NCBI GenBank assembly: GCA_037179515.1
Contig: JAXCGZ010009852.1
Location: 50,001 to 71,191 of the forward strand
DNA length: 21,191 nt
Reading direction: 5' to 3'
Source of the DNA: Halocaridina rubra
Lineage: Eukaryota > Arthropoda > Malacostraca > Decapoda > Atyidae
The position numbers and the translations under genes are program-made. Position 1 is the stretch's first letter, and every line of letters begins with the position of its first letter. The notes under the pieces are model-generated. The model did no database searches, had not been told where the DNA came from, and saw nothing but the letters and a program-made list of their open reading frames with translations. This document shows, piece by piece, positions 9,155 to 20,662 of the stretch.

Positions 9155-9315
9155 CATCTACTTAGCCTTGGACGTTGAGGAAGAGAATTAAATGTGTTCG
9201 GTGGTCACTGGCGGGTTGGGGGGGGGGGGGATTAAACGGAGATTTATGGTCGCAATGGCGTCCCTCTGTTTAGGTATCATCTGTAGATGATCTAGCTCTC
9301 CCTCTTTTACAACCT
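9155..9315. other. Spacer with a 13-base G run
   Basis: This is a short spacer between the palindrome and the next SINE. A homopolymer of 13 G lies at 9218-9230 and could be length-polymorphic or a sequencing weak spot. Nothing else is recognised. Confidence 0.6.
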
Positions 9316-9399
9316 CTGTTGGCCTAGTGGACTGCACTGTGGCGTACCTATCTAGAGTTGCCAGGTTCGCTTCTCAACAAGGAAGGGAGACTATTTGAA
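9316..9399 (+). mobile_element. tRNA-derived SINE, plus strand
   Basis: TGGCCTAGTGG at 9320-9330 matches the pol III A-box pattern, and GGTTCGCTTCT at 9364-9374 is a slightly decayed B box. The spacing fits a tRNA-derived promoter. The module ends AACAAGGAAGGGAGACTATTTG and then passes directly into (AAT)n, matching the module in the palindrome arms and the minus-strand copy near 10750. Such elements are transcribed by pol III and mobilised by a partner LINE (family knowledge). The exact 5' end is uncertain. Confidence 0.7.
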
Positions 9400-9556
<157 letters not shown>

Positions 9557-10482
9557 GTAATGATAGTCATTGTAGTAAAATAATAATTATAAAAATAATC
9601 ATAATGGTTATTCCATATATTAAGTGAATAAATTACATATGAAATTAATTGATAGATAAATATTGAAACACCAAATAAATACAATGCAATATGAAGATAA
9701 ATAACATCCAGCCACACATAAATGCTGTCAAATGCAAGCCACTGCCTATGACGCCAAATTTATAGGCTGTACGCAGGGCATTACCGAATAAATGGCCTAT
9801 ACTATGTCATAAATTTGTAAAAAAAAAAAAAAAAAAAAAAGCAAAAAACACACATCAATAAACAAGTAAATAGAATATGAAATTAGTGAATAATTGAAAA
9901 TAATCCAATAAATTAAATAAAATAATGTTTAAATAATCTATTTTAAAAAAGGCATAATATTGACATCAGTCAAAATGGAACAATATAAATGGCAGCAAAA
10001 ATATTCAGTGCAAAATGCAATATGAATATACTTGACATGGAATGAATTTATGAATTTACGCATCATTTGCTCCATACCGTGAGGACCCATAATTGCTCGT
10101 GGTGCCCCGTCTCATAGTCGTGTAACATACACATTAAAAAAAAAGACAGCAGTATATATTTTAGGATCAAACATATCCAGTGCGCTTGAGGAGAAAATAT
10201 TCCTCATGGTTTCCTGTCTCCCAGTCATAAAAATAAGAATATTTAATTACTTGAATGGATAAGCCAATATATTCGATATTAAAAGTATTCTTGTTATGAA
10301 ATTACGAAATTATGCCTCGTTAGCACCTTAAAAATCCTAATATGATGCTCTTTCAGTGGGATGGAGTTTTGCAGGTAGTTCCCCGACTTCTATGCAATTT
10401 ATATAGTGTCTAGAAACTAAACGAATAATGGAATGATATTATTGTATTGATGGTAGCTAGAGAATAATGACTTTGTTAGTAA
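9557..10482. other. Unassigned AT-rich spacer with a poly-A tract
   Basis: No gene is recognised. An AATAAA at 9787-9792 lies 26 bases before a run of 22 A at 9819-9840, the spacing of a polyadenylated transcript, so a retroposed cDNA end is possible. I do not recognise the source and found no flanking duplication. A second run of 9 A is near 10136. The rest is AT-rich without clear repeat structure. Confidence 0.5.
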
Positions 10483-10537
10483 TGTGTGTGTATGTGCGTG
10501 TGTGTGTGTGTGTGTATGTGTGCGTGCTTGCGTGAGC
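10483..10537. repeat. Imperfect (GT)n microsatellite
   Basis: This is a run of GT dinucleotides interrupted by AT and GC steps. It is followed by unassigned sequence (10538-10618) that includes an ACA-rich stretch leading into the next AAT array. Confidence 0.9.
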
Positions 10538-10619
10538 GCACCCATACTTTCTGGAAAAATATAGCAGCATCAACATCAACAAAAGCAACAGTAACAAATA
10601 CAACAACAACAGCGATAAG

Positions 10620-10912
<293 letters not shown>

Positions 10913-11043
10913 ATATAGAACCATAAACGTTTACGTAATATTTTAATTATTTAGTAAATGGTTTACTTATTATGTAAATAAAGTAGTAAATGAATAATTT
11001 TGTCGTATAACTGACTGATGTAGGATTTGTTATCCCATCTAAT

Positions 11044-11170
11044 GACACCAATTTGTAAGATAGTGTCCCTCCGAGTGTCACCAAATTGTAGGATGACTGG
11101 GTTATCTCACTGCTTGTCACCCGTTTTGTAGTATAGTGGGGTTACTGTTCCACCTGATGACACCAAATAT
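11044..11170 (-). repeat. Four degenerate primer-site-like repeats, copy A
   Basis: Motifs of the form (G/T)(A/T)CACC followed by A/T-rich bases and usually TTGTAG recur at 11044, 11077, 11116 and 11158, spaced 33, 39 and 42 bp. On the minus strand they read ACAA then TTGGTG, the same form as the boundary at 17307-17320. They lie in the part that would be U5 of a minus-strand LTR. Copy B has the same set at 17361, 17394, 17433 and 17475. Confidence 0.6.
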
Positions 11171-11232
11171 TTCGTGAGTTTTCTATTTTATAATTATGGT
11201 AGCGTGGTTGGTGAAAAACATCTTTATATTGC

Positions 11233-11238
11233 TTTATT
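11233..11238 (-). promoter_or_regulatory. Candidate polyadenylation signal (AATAAA, minus strand)
   Basis: Plus-strand TTTATT gives AATAAA on the minus strand, 232 bases before the proposed LTR end. That position would suit an R-U5 junction in the LTR model. The motif is common by chance in AT-rich DNA. The equivalent in copy B is 17553-17558. Confidence 0.25.
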
Positions 11239-11239
11239 C

Positions 11240-12808
11240 TTATTTAACATCTATGTACTCAGAGCTCCTATTACTACAGTTCCTGTCACGACTAATTCCT
11301 GAGTCCCACCCCAAAAGGGGGAGGCTAGCTAAGCTGTACTGTGTTAAGTCTGCTGCTGGCAAGGCCCGGTCTCTAACTCACTGTGTCTGCCCTGGGTGGT
11401 TCTTGAAATACCCCAAGGGCAGGGCGTGGCTTGACATTCAGTCCTGCCAATGAACTCAAGTGACATCCAGTCCTGCAAATCAACTCCAGGTTCGAAGTGG
11501 AGTCCCTCCTATTTTTGGGAGGAGCTATTTCAACAAGCCTATTGCAAAGGAGTGGGTGGCAATTGTCTATTGCCATTGGGTATCTCCCCCGGGCATGTAC
11601 TTCCATTTAGGTCAAATATTCATGTGTGGTATTGGGAATAGAGGACTTGTTTATATCTCACACCCTCTTGAGGTACTTGATGCCAGGTGCCGAGTCCCAT
11701 GGGACCAGCCATATATCTTCGTGACCCTTTTAATATTGGCCTTATCCCAGCAAAACACTGGAGAGAGTGTTCAATGTCCCCTCTGACCTCTAGCAAGACT
11801 TCAGTCATGCGACATCCCTCCCCACTACACTGAAATATCTCTTATTTCAGTTTCATCATCTTAACTAACATTTGTTTACAATAAAAACGGGGCCGAATTA
11901 TTTAAGCTATTATCTAAGAAATCCTATTTCTATGAACTCTAAACAAATTACACAAACATAACATATATATAGTACTTCTACAGACAACTAGAGCATGCAG
12001 AGTCTATTTCCTTGTGGGAAATCTTTAATACAAACATATTCTTATATTTAAACAAAAGTAACCTTAATCACTATGATTTCAGTGTGTAACTAATAACAAA
12101 CATTAATTAAGATCAAAAGTCAATTTAGATCATAACATTAATTCATTTACTTCTCTCGTTTCTTCAAAAGACAAAATTTAGTTAGTTACAGTAAAAGTAT
12201 AAACCATGTAGAACATTAGCAAAAAAATGAGGTAGAGTATTAGCATGTATAAACATGTAAAATGCAATAGACCATAACATAAATGGTAATTTCTATAAGA
12301 AACCTCATCTTACAATTTCTACTCCTATCGTTACTAGGTAACATTAATTTATTTTAAAATAAGCCTTAAAAACTACTCCTGAAACAAAACATTTGTTACT
12401 GTGAGTAAAGTCAAAACATTCACTATTTCAATATTCAATTACTATTCAAAGACCAATTAATATGAGAACTTAATGAACACAAAGATTAAATCATAAGTCA
12501 AGCAATAATAATATCTAAGCAAAACACTCACATTATTTAAGCATAAAAACAACTTATTACTCTTAGTGCAAATCATACAATTTATCAATGGCATTTATTC
12601 AGAAAAAAACTATATCTAAGGGAGACTCTGAGTTTTCGCTTAAAATTATCTTAAAGCTAGTAAAACAAATAATAAAAAAAAATATTTTGTCTTTTTAGCA
12701 CAGTGGTCAAAGACGATGGGGACATTTTCTTTCCCATTTTTTTCAGTTCTAATACGGGGGTAATTTTAATTAACTAATAAGGGATTTTCCACACCCTTTC
12801 TTTCTCTC
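11240..12808. other. Non-coding body of direct repeat, copy A
   Basis: The part to about 11830 is GC-balanced and holds short open frames on both strands without recognisable domains. One of them (11460-11786) is shortened in copy B by a 4-base deletion, which argues against coding. From about 11830 the sequence is strongly A/T-rich with no gene-like feature. The same content recurs at 17560-19125. Confidence 0.6.
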
Positions 12809-13046
12809 TTCACTAAAGTTTGGACATGTATAGGGATTTTTTTTTCTTTCTGTTTGAATCCCATCAACGCGTTTACGTGGCTTCTAAAGGTATTATTAAG
12901 ATCTTTTAAAATATTTCTGTGTTTCTTTTCCTCTCTTTTCACTACAGTTAGGACATGTATGGGTATTTCCTTGTTTCTGGGATTTCATCAATTCGTTTAC
13001 ATGGTTTTTTAAAGTAGTTTAAAAGACTTTTATTTCTTTCTTTCCC
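12809..13046 (-). pseudogene. Degenerate two-unit zinc-finger-like repeat, copy A
   Basis: Two related segments about 129 bp apart share GGACATGTA (12822 and 12951) and a GTTTACGTGG/GTTTACATGG motif. On the minus strand they translate to TCPNCSEKR preceded by LKNHVNELMKSQKQGNTH, and to PYTCPNFSEER preceded by FRSHVNALMGFKQKEKK. CPNC plus a downstream His and a basic linker ending in PYTCP is the pattern of tandem C2H2 zinc fingers. The reading frame is broken by a stop in each unit and by a frameshift at the T9 run (12837-12845). The second unit has Phe in place of the second Cys. The 43-residue period is longer than the usual 28. I infer decayed coding sequence; the parent protein is unknown. 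Confidence 0.4.
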
Positions 13047-14342
13047 TTGCTCATGAAATTCTTGCTAGGCGTTATAAAACGGTTTCCTAGTGTCCTCAGT
13101 TTTTCACTCCCCCGCCGTCTTCACTGCAGGCCCAGGTTCGTACACTACCATAAATTATCTTCTTTCTAAGATAGGCAAGACAAAGAGGAAGCGATCGATG
13201 CACCTTTCTAATCCTTCCAGCCTGGCTTTTTCGTCCTACCCTCTGCCGATCTTGACTAAGACCACCCTGTAGGAAACCTGCAACGTCACAGCGATTTCTC
13301 TTCAGTACTGCAATCCACACGTACCTTCGAAGCAGACCTCGGGATGAAAATTTGAACCTATGTCACTACTACAGTTGTAAGAAAGGTTCCCTATGACTTC
13401 AGGGTACCAACAATGGCCATACGTTGGTAATCGAGGCTATACTTTGCCTCCCCTGCAACTGCAAGTGATTGCAATCTCCATTCAATGGGCAACAGGGACT
13501 TATTTGAGAGAGAACAAAATCTAAAGACTTTTAGAACTTGCAGGTCGGGGCTGCCTAGGAATAGGGTGATAATGGAAGGTATGTGTCTACACAACTAAAT
13601 TATTACTCCAAGATACTTAGGACTTAGCTGAGAAACTGCTACATAGCATTACTCTACTATCGACATCAAAAAGAACAATCATTTAATACTGAGCAAAGCC
13701 ACTAAAGAAATATTCTTATTAGCGGTGGCTACAGTAATATCAAGCATAAATTCAGATGAAAAATACAAATCATCAGGTTACTGCTGATTGCATTTCAAAA
13801 ATAATAATTAGCAACAGGCCATTGAGAGATAGCAATAATAATAGTCAACATAATAATATTACTAATAATCATGATCATAATAAGAATAATAAAAAATAAA
13901 AATAAAAATACTAAATCAGAAATAGCAATATATATACAATGGAGACTGGCATTCAGAAGTAAGAACAGAGTTCTAAACTTATATTTCATAATAATGCTCA
14001 TTCTAACACAGTCTCTTTTACTATTCAAATTCCTGCTGTTATAACATGTATATATATAGAGCATAAGTGGCAACTCGCTGGCTCCACAATTTGTCAATGG
14101 GAGTTTTTATCTATTCTCTAAACAGTTGCGATATGTGGAGAAAGTATTTTTGCAAATGGCGGTACTACCGATGTCTTATCAGTATTTATGCAATAACAGC
14201 ATGCAACAATTTATCAACTGAAATAAAATGTAGGCGCAATTATCGCCTAGCTTCGCTGGAAAAATAAACAAAAACAAGCAATGATGCAACATTCTTTTAG
14301 CATCGGAATGAGCTTATGTCAGTCTCAGAGTAGAGTGAAAGG

Positions 14343-14345
<3 letters not shown>
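13047..14345. other. Non-coding body of direct repeat, copy A, second part
   Basis: Unassigned sequence. Open frames on both strands at 13090-13320 and a minus-strand frame at 13391-13594 are 60-74 codons long and lack any recognised motif. An A-rich, trinucleotide-like stretch lies at 13800-13930. The same content recurs from 19364. Confidence 0.5.

Positions 14346-14415
<70 letters not shown>
14346..14415. repeat. (GA)35 microsatellite, copy A
   Basis: This is a pure GA tract of 70 bases. The matching tract in copy B is 78 bases, so it has changed by four units since the copies split. It creates frames of Arg-Glu or Ser-Leu repeats that are not genes. Confidence 0.97.
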
Positions 14416-14416
<1 letters not shown>

Positions 14417-15300
14417 GGGGCGACCTTGAAATACGTCACGGTATCCACCCCATGATCAGGGGAGACGGGCTTCCTTCCTTTACATGTACTGCAAATAAAA
14501 AATAAATTGTCGCAGAGTATCTCTACATAATAAAGGAATAAATAAACAAATGAAAGTGAACAAACGTAAGCAATGACTATCAATAGAGTTTTACGTTTAT
14601 TGTCAGAGGGCTATTCTCATTCCCGATTAACAAAAAACAAAAGCAAAAAGAACTTAGTGTACAACTGCAGAACTGTCGAAGCATAAATCCATTCCTTTCT
14701 GTTTAATATTGCTAAGGACTTTACTGTAACAGCATACACATCCTTGTCTATAATGACAATCCTTTTCTTGCTATAAATCAGAGGGTTGAGTCGAAGCACA
14801 CACACTCTGATGAAATTAAAGCAAAAGATTAAAATCATATGTGACAATATCTTTACTACGATCAACAAAAGTACAAATATCTTTTTCTTAACAACTTCTT
14901 AAAAAGGACTTAAGTGTCATTAATTTTAAATTTCAAACTCAGCAGATAATCTCTAATAATCTCAATTATCTTTATTAGCTCAATTATAATTTTAAATTCA
15001 TGACAGTGACAGTGAGTCACAATAATTATTTCTAGATAATCTCTTCAAAACTCTTTAATTAAAATTTTAAAGATTTCTTCAATACAAAAACTATATAACA
15101 AAAACGGGAATCTGAAAAAATATAAAAAGTCTGTCCCTGTGTATGCAATAATAAAAACAAAAAGTATATTTCATTAGCAACAGTAAAGAATGCATTTTGC
15201 TTAAGTTTCAAAATCTCGTAAGGAGTTGTACATGAACAATTCAAACAGAAAATATATATATTCTTTTACTATCTCGAATTTAACTTATTTAAATTACTAA
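14416..15300. other. Repeat body and transition into the inter-repeat region
   Basis: Up to 14866 this is shared with copy B (to 21191). Beyond that the comparison ends because the window ends, so whether the shared part continues is unknown. AT-rich, no feature recognised. Confidence 0.5.
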
Positions 15301-16843
15301 ACAACAGAATTTCCTCCAGAACAGGGAGAAGTTCGACTTATAACTGTTCTGTCTGTTTGCTTTTACGGGGGTGCGCATGTGGGCGCTGTTTTCTCCCCTG
15401 TTCTTTTGGCTTCTGGATCAACTTCTGCTCTCTCAAATACAGGAAACGGCTGTGTAACATTCTTGTTGTCATTTCGTGTCAGCTCTCACTCTTTCTTTAT
15501 GACCAAGCTGAAATAATTTTGATAAACATTATCATGGCTAAAACTCGCAGTTTTATTTTATCAATCTAACATATCTCTTCAGACAAATAATGTATATACT
15601 GCAGCTAGCAAAGAAAATAAAGAATCATTCATAGATTCACGTCCTTTATCACGTACTATCTATCTTGGAATCTCTCGAAAATCGAATAATAATCTCATTG
15701 GCGGAGTAGGGGACAAAACAAAAAATAAAACAAACTTGGCATCTCAACCATATCTGGGCAGGTGGAGAATCATTTTCTCAAAAATATCCCTCACTAGATA
15801 TTGCAACAGCGCATCACCTCCCATAAAAATACTCTGATATGGCATGCAGAAGAACCTGGCGGAGCAGGGGAACGACCCTCGCAGAGACTCCCCAATCATG
15901 TTTCCTAACGGTGCTTTCCGCGATTTCACCCCCTAGAGCAACCCCCCCATTATACCCCTATTACACTCATTATACCCATTCGCTCACATGCGCTCACATT
16001 CAAACTTGCATTCCCTTTCTCTCTGTCTATGGAAAATTCTCCATCCCTTACCCCGATCCCTCTGAAGGAGACTAAAGGTGAAATCTCGGTTGGGCCGTGC
16101 GGGCACAAGACTGCCTCACCAGTCCTAAGTCCCATTCTAACGAACAAACAAACATTCTACTCCCTTGAAGCTACGTTAGGGTGACACCGAAAAACCTTCC
16201 CTATTCTAGGACAGCACAAATTCCTCTAATTTACTCTTACTTTCACCTGCATAGCACGAAATAAAAAACTCATCTCTAAATAATATCACGAAAATTTCTT
16301 ATTCTTCAAAAAAACATGCCACACACGTATCGTAATATTAATTTCCCATCAACAAAACATTAAAAGAACAATCTGTCACTTATGTCTTTCTTTTGCTAAA
16401 ACATTACTCTCGCGGAGAAAAACAAACAAAAAAAGAAAAACCTTAAAAATAGGCGTAATCTTAACACTCGACTTCTTACGCTTTAAGAAATTAATATAAA
16501 AATAATTTTACACGTACATTAATTTTTTCAAATTAAAATCAATACATTCGCGTTCTTAAAATTCAATTTAGGCGTTAATACAAATAAATGGAACACACTT
16601 CCAACGCAATTTCTTTATATTACTCAAATTATAACAAAAATAGAGTTTATTACTGCTTATAGCTATTAGTACAAATTATCCATGTTAGTAATGGGTACAG
16701 AAATTCTACTTTTATTAATTTGCTAGGAGCTGCACCCCTTATAGGCAGGTTGGCTGAGTCAAAGCATAACTACAAGATAAAATGGCGGCGTCCACCGACC
16801 TCAATTTCCTTTAATAATCGTCCCATTACTCACTGGATACAGA
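15301..16843. other. Inter-repeat region, distal part
   Basis: No gene is recognised. An 8-bp inverted repeat (CAGAACAG at 15317-15324, CTGTTCTG at 15344-15351) is present. C-rich runs occur at about 15943-15949 and 16048-16052. Short minus-strand frames at 15744-15929 and 15950-16147 have no motif. Part of it may belong to the LTR if the LTR ends near 16010. Confidence 0.45.
16011..16024 (-). promoter_or_regulatory. Candidate polypurine tract (minus strand)
   Basis: The plus strand reads CA at 16009-16010 followed by the pyrimidine run TTCCCTTTCTCTCT. On the minus strand this is AGAGAGAAAGGGAA followed by TG, the form of a polypurine tract abutting an LTR start. A second candidate is the C7 run after CA at 15941-15949. 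The choice cannot be tested without the right end of copy B. Confidence 0.25.
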
Positions 16844-17170
16844 TCACAAGTACTTAGCTGTTTTAAGGAGGTGGTCCTGAAGAACTTCATGGCAGAAGGC
16901 AAGGAAGGAGGGGGTTCTCCTTCTTTCTGGACGCGGGAGGTTCCCGTCCAATTCTCCATCTCTCGAGTAAAATCGACGAATCGCCATCTTCTTGGTCAGA
17001 TCCGGCAACTTATACTTCTTGTAATGGGCATTTTCACTCAATGCCCCGGTCACACTTTGGCTCAATGTGACGACGGCGTCCATGAATACTCTCGTTGATA
17101 CTTTTACTGCTGCAGGGGGGCCTTGCCAATACTGTAAGTGAAGGGGGAGCTCTGACTTTCTCGGTGTCAC
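16844..17170 (-). CDS. Hypothetical 108-residue frame in the proposed leader region
   Basis: This minus-strand frame starts with ATG about 130 bases downstream of the proposed primer-binding site, where gag would start in an LTR element. The product is basic and of ordinary complexity (MTPRKSELPLHLQYW at the start, a KKYKLPDLTKKMAIRRF stretch and ERRRTPSFLAF near the end). I recognise no gag, capsid or zinc-knuckle motif. It could be a relic of gag or a chance frame, and the overlapping plus-strand frame at 16871-17098 shows that chance frames of similar length occur here. Confidence 0.2.
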   Translation of the reverse strand: MTPRKSELPLHLQYWQGPPAAVKVSTRVFMDAVVTLSQSVTGALSENAHYKKYKLPDLTKKMAIRRFYSRDGELDGNLPRPERRRTPSFLAFCHEVLQDHLLKTAKYL

Positions 17171-17228
17171 TCTCTCACTGCTGGTAAGCGTCTTGAAGTT
17201 TCTTCACTTAAACTTTTCTTCCATAGAT

Positions 17229-17273
17229 GCTATATATTTTTTTTTCTTCTATTTTTTTTTCTTCTTTCTCTTC
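17229..17273. repeat. T/C-rich tract
   Basis: This is a pyrimidine tract of Ts with interspersed TTC, making a polypurine run on the minus strand about 45 bases inside the proposed primer-binding site. It appears to be low-complexity sequence. Confidence 0.8.
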
Positions 17274-17297
17274 GGTAAAGTATCGGCGTGGATTGAT

Positions 17298-17317
17298 CCC
17301 GAGCTGTTCACCAAATT
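17298..17317 (-). promoter_or_regulatory. Candidate primer-binding site adjoining copy B
   Basis: On the minus strand the repeat ends ...CGACA, then AAT, then TTGGTGAACAGCTCGGGAT. Retroelement primer sites begin TGG because they pair with the CCA end of a tRNA. On the plus strand the same bases read like a tRNA 3' end, with CCC, then an acceptor-like GCTGTTC, then ACCA. I cannot name the tRNA. The position directly beside the repeat boundary is the main support. Confidence 0.4.
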
Positions 17318-19125
17318 TGTCGTATAACTGACTGATGTAGGATTTGTTATCCCATCTAATGACACCAGTTTGTAAGATAGTGTCCCTCCGAGTGTCACCA
17401 AATTGTAGGATGACTGGGTTATCTCACTGCTTGTCACCCGTTTTGTAGTATAGTGGGGTTACTGTTCCACCTGATGACACCAAATATTTTGTGAGTTTTC
17501 TATTTTATAATTATGGTAGCGTGGTTGGTGAAAAACATCTTCTTTATATTGCTTTATTCTTATTTAACATCTATGTACTCAGAGCTCCTATTACTACAGT
17601 TCCTGTCACGACTAATTCCTGAGTCCCACCCCAAAAGGGGGAGGCTAGCTAAGCTGTACTGTGTTAAGTCTGCTGCTGGCAAGGCCCGGTCTCTAACTCA
17701 CTGTGTCTGCCCTGGGTGGTTCTTGAAATACCCCAAGGGCAGGGCGTGGCTTGACATTCAGTCCTGCCAATGAACTCAAGTGACATCCAGTCCTGCAAAT
17801 CAACTCCAGGTTCGAAGTGGAGTCCCTCCTATTTTTGGGAGGAGCTATTTCAACAAGCCTATTGCAAAGGAGTGGGTGGCAATTGTCTATTGCCATTGGG
17901 TATCTCCCCCGGGCATGTACTTCCATTTAGGTCAAATATTCATGTGTGGTATTGGTGAGGACTTGTTTATATCTCACACCCTCTTGAGGTACTTGATGCC
18001 AGGTGCCGAGTCCCATGGGACCAGCCATATATCTTCGTGACCCTTTTAATATTGGCCTTATCCCAGCAAAACACTGGAGAGAGTGTTCAATGTCCCCTCT
18101 GACCTCTAGCAAGACTTCAGTCATGCTACATCCCTCCCCACTACACTGAAATATCTCTTATTTCAGTTTCATCATCTTAACTAACATTTGTTTACAATAC
18201 AAATGGGGCCGAATTATTTAAGCTATTATCTAAGAAATCCTATTTCTATGAACTCTAAACAAATTACACAAACATAACATATATATAGTACTTCTACAGA
18301 CAACTAGAGCATGCAGAGTCTATTTCCTTGTGGGAAATCTTTAATACAAACATATTCTTATATTTAAACAAAAGTAACCTTAATCACTATGATTTCAGTG
18401 TGTAACTAATAACAAACATTAATTAAGATCAAAAGTCAATTTAGATCATAACATTAATTCATTTACTTCTCTCGTTTCTTCAAAAGACAAAATTTAGTTA
18501 GTTACAGTAAAAGTATAAATCATGTAGAACATTAGCAAAAAAATGAGGTAGAGTATTAGCATGTATAAACATGTAAAATGCAATAGACCATAACATAAAT
18601 GGTAATTTCTATAAGAAACCTCATCTTACAATTTCTACTCCTATCGTTACTAGGTAACATTAATTTATCTTAAAATTAAGCCTTAAAAACTACTCCTGAA
18701 ACAAAACATTTGTTACTGTGAGTAAAGTCAAAACATTCACTATTTCAATATTCAATTACTATTCAAAGACCAATTAATATGAGAACTTAATGAACACAAA
18801 GATTAAATCATAAGTCAAGCAATAATAATATCTAAGCAAAACACTCATATTATTTAAGCATAAAAACAACTTATTACTCTTAGTGCAAATCATACAATTT
18901 ATCAATGGCATTTATTCAGAAAAAAACTATATCTAAGGGAGACTCTGAGTTTTCGCTTAAAATTATCTTAAAGCTAGTAAAACAAATAATAAAAAAAAAT
19001 ATTTTGTCTTTTTAGCACAGTGGTCAAAGACGATGGGGACATTTTCTTTCCCATTTTTTTCAGTTCTAATACAGGGGTAATTTTAATTAACTAATGAGGG
19101 ATTTTCCACACCCTTTCTTTCTCTC

Positions 19126-19363
19126 TTCACTAAAGTTTGGACATGTATAGGGATTTTTTTTTCTTTCTGTTTGAATCCCATCAACGCGTTTATGTGGCTT
19201 CTAAAGGTATTATTAAGATATTTTAAAATATTTCTGTGTTTCTTTTCCTCTCTTTTCACTACAGTTAGGACATGTATGGGTATTTCCTTGTTTCTGGGAT
19301 TTCATCAATTCGTTTACATGGTTTTTTAAAGTAGTTTAAAAGACTTTTATTTCTTTCTTTCCC
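19126..19363 (-). pseudogene. Degenerate zinc-finger-like repeat, copy B
   Basis: This is the counterpart of 12809-13046, with the same CPNC-type motifs on the minus strand and the same stops and frameshift. The lesions are shared, so decay predates the duplication or insertion that made the two copies. Differences between the copies (for example ACG to ATG near 19193, and a C to A change near 19220) fall in both conserved and unconserved codons, as expected for a relic. Confidence 0.38.
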
Positions 19364-20659
19364 TTGCTCATGAAATTCTTGCTAGGCGTTATAAAACGGT
19401 TTCCTAGTGTCCTCAGTTTTTCACTCCCCCGCCGTCTTCACTGCAGGCCCAGGTTCGTACACTACCATAAATTATCTTCTTTCTAAGATAGGCAAGACAA
19501 AGAGGAAGCGATCGATGCACCTTTCTAATCCTTCCAGCCTGGCTTTTTCGTCCTACCCTCTGCCGATCTTGACTAAGACCACCCTGTAGGAGACCTGCAA
19601 CGTCACAGCGATTTCTCTTCAGTACTGCAATCCACATGTACCTTCGAAGCAGACCTCGGGATGAAAATTTGAACCTATGTCACTACTACAGTTGTAAGAA
19701 AGGTTCCCTATGACTTCAGGGTACCAACAATGGCCATACGTTGGTAATCGAGGCTATACTTTGCCTCCCCTGCAACTGCAAGTGATTGCAATCTCCATTC
19801 AATGGGCAACAGGGACTTATTTGAGAGAGAACAAAATCTAAAGACTTTTAGAACTTGCAGGTCGGGGCTGCCTAGGAATAGGGTGGTAATGGAAGGTATG
19901 TGTCTACACAACTAAATTATTACTCCAAGATACTTAGGACTTAGCTGAGAAACTGCTACATAGCATTACTCTACTATTGACATCAAAAAGAACAATCATT
20001 TAATACTGAGAAAAGCCACTAAAGAAATATTCTTATTAGCGGTGGCTACAGTAATATCAAGCATAAATTCAGATGAAAAATACAAATCATCAGGTTACTG
20101 CTGATTGCATTTCAAAAATAATAATTAGCAACAGGCCATTGAGAGATAGCAATAATAATAGTCAACATAATAATATTACTAATAATCATGATCATAATAA
20201 GAATAATAAAAAATAAAAATAAAAATACTAAATCAGAAATAGCAATATATATACAATGGAGACTGGCATTCAGAAGTAAGAACAGAGTTCTAAACTTATA
20301 TTTCATAATAATGCTCATTCTAACACAGTCTCTTTTACTATTCAAATTCCTGCTGTTATAATATGTATATATATAGAGCATAAGTGGCAACTCGCTGGCT
20401 CCACAATTTGTCAATGGGAGTTTTTATCTATTCTCTAAACAGTTGCGATATGTGGAGAAAGTATTTATGCAAATGGCGGTACTACCGATGTCTTATCAGT
20501 ATTTATGCAATAACAGCATGCAACAATTTATCAACTGAAATAAAATGTAGGCGCAATTATCGCCTAGCTTCGCTGGAAAAATAAACAAAAACAAGCAATG
20601 ATGCAACATTCTTTTAGCATCGGAATGAGCTTATGTCAGTCTCAGAGTAGAGTGAAAGG

Positions 20660-20662
<3 letters not shown>

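Larger units (their letters stand above)
11001..14866 (-). repeat. Long direct repeat, copy A (putative 3' LTR on minus strand)
   Basis: It aligns with 17318-21191 at an offset of 6317, shifting briefly through three small indels near 11226, 11636 and 12353 and a change of 8 bases in the (GA)n tract. By eye about 20 substitutions separate the copies over 3866 bp, about 0.5 percent. Homology continues to the window end in copy B, so the true right end of copy A lies at or beyond 14866. The segment is AT-rich apart from a more balanced block at about 11270-11830. I recognise no intact gene, and short frames open here are broken in copy B. Confidence 0.93.

Noticed and set aside
9316..9399. A functional tRNA gene, suggested by A and B boxes
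   Set aside because: The sequence does not fold into a convincing cloverleaf and ends in a SINE-type module and AAT tail; several diverged copies are present.
11044..11170. CRISPR-like spacing of short repeats
   Set aside because: The repeats are short and degenerate, the spacing varies, and the DNA is eukaryotic.
11196..11808. Several short frames on both strands that recur in the second repeat copy
   Set aside because: Their conservation follows from the recent duplication. A 4-base deletion in copy B shortens one of them, and none has a recognisable domain.
13090..13594. Paired plus and minus frames of 60-74 codons, present in both repeat copies
   Set aside because: They are short, overlap each other on opposite strands and show no motif; differences between the copies show no coding pattern.
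14281..14583. Frames with Arg-Glu or Ser-Leu repeats (also 20598-20908)
   Set aside because: They come from the (GA)n tract, and the tract length change between the copies alters the plus-strand frame downstream of it.
11001..17317. LTR element read on the plus strand
   Set aside because: There is no purine tract just before 17318 and no TGG-type primer site beyond a copy A end; the signals fit only the minus strand.
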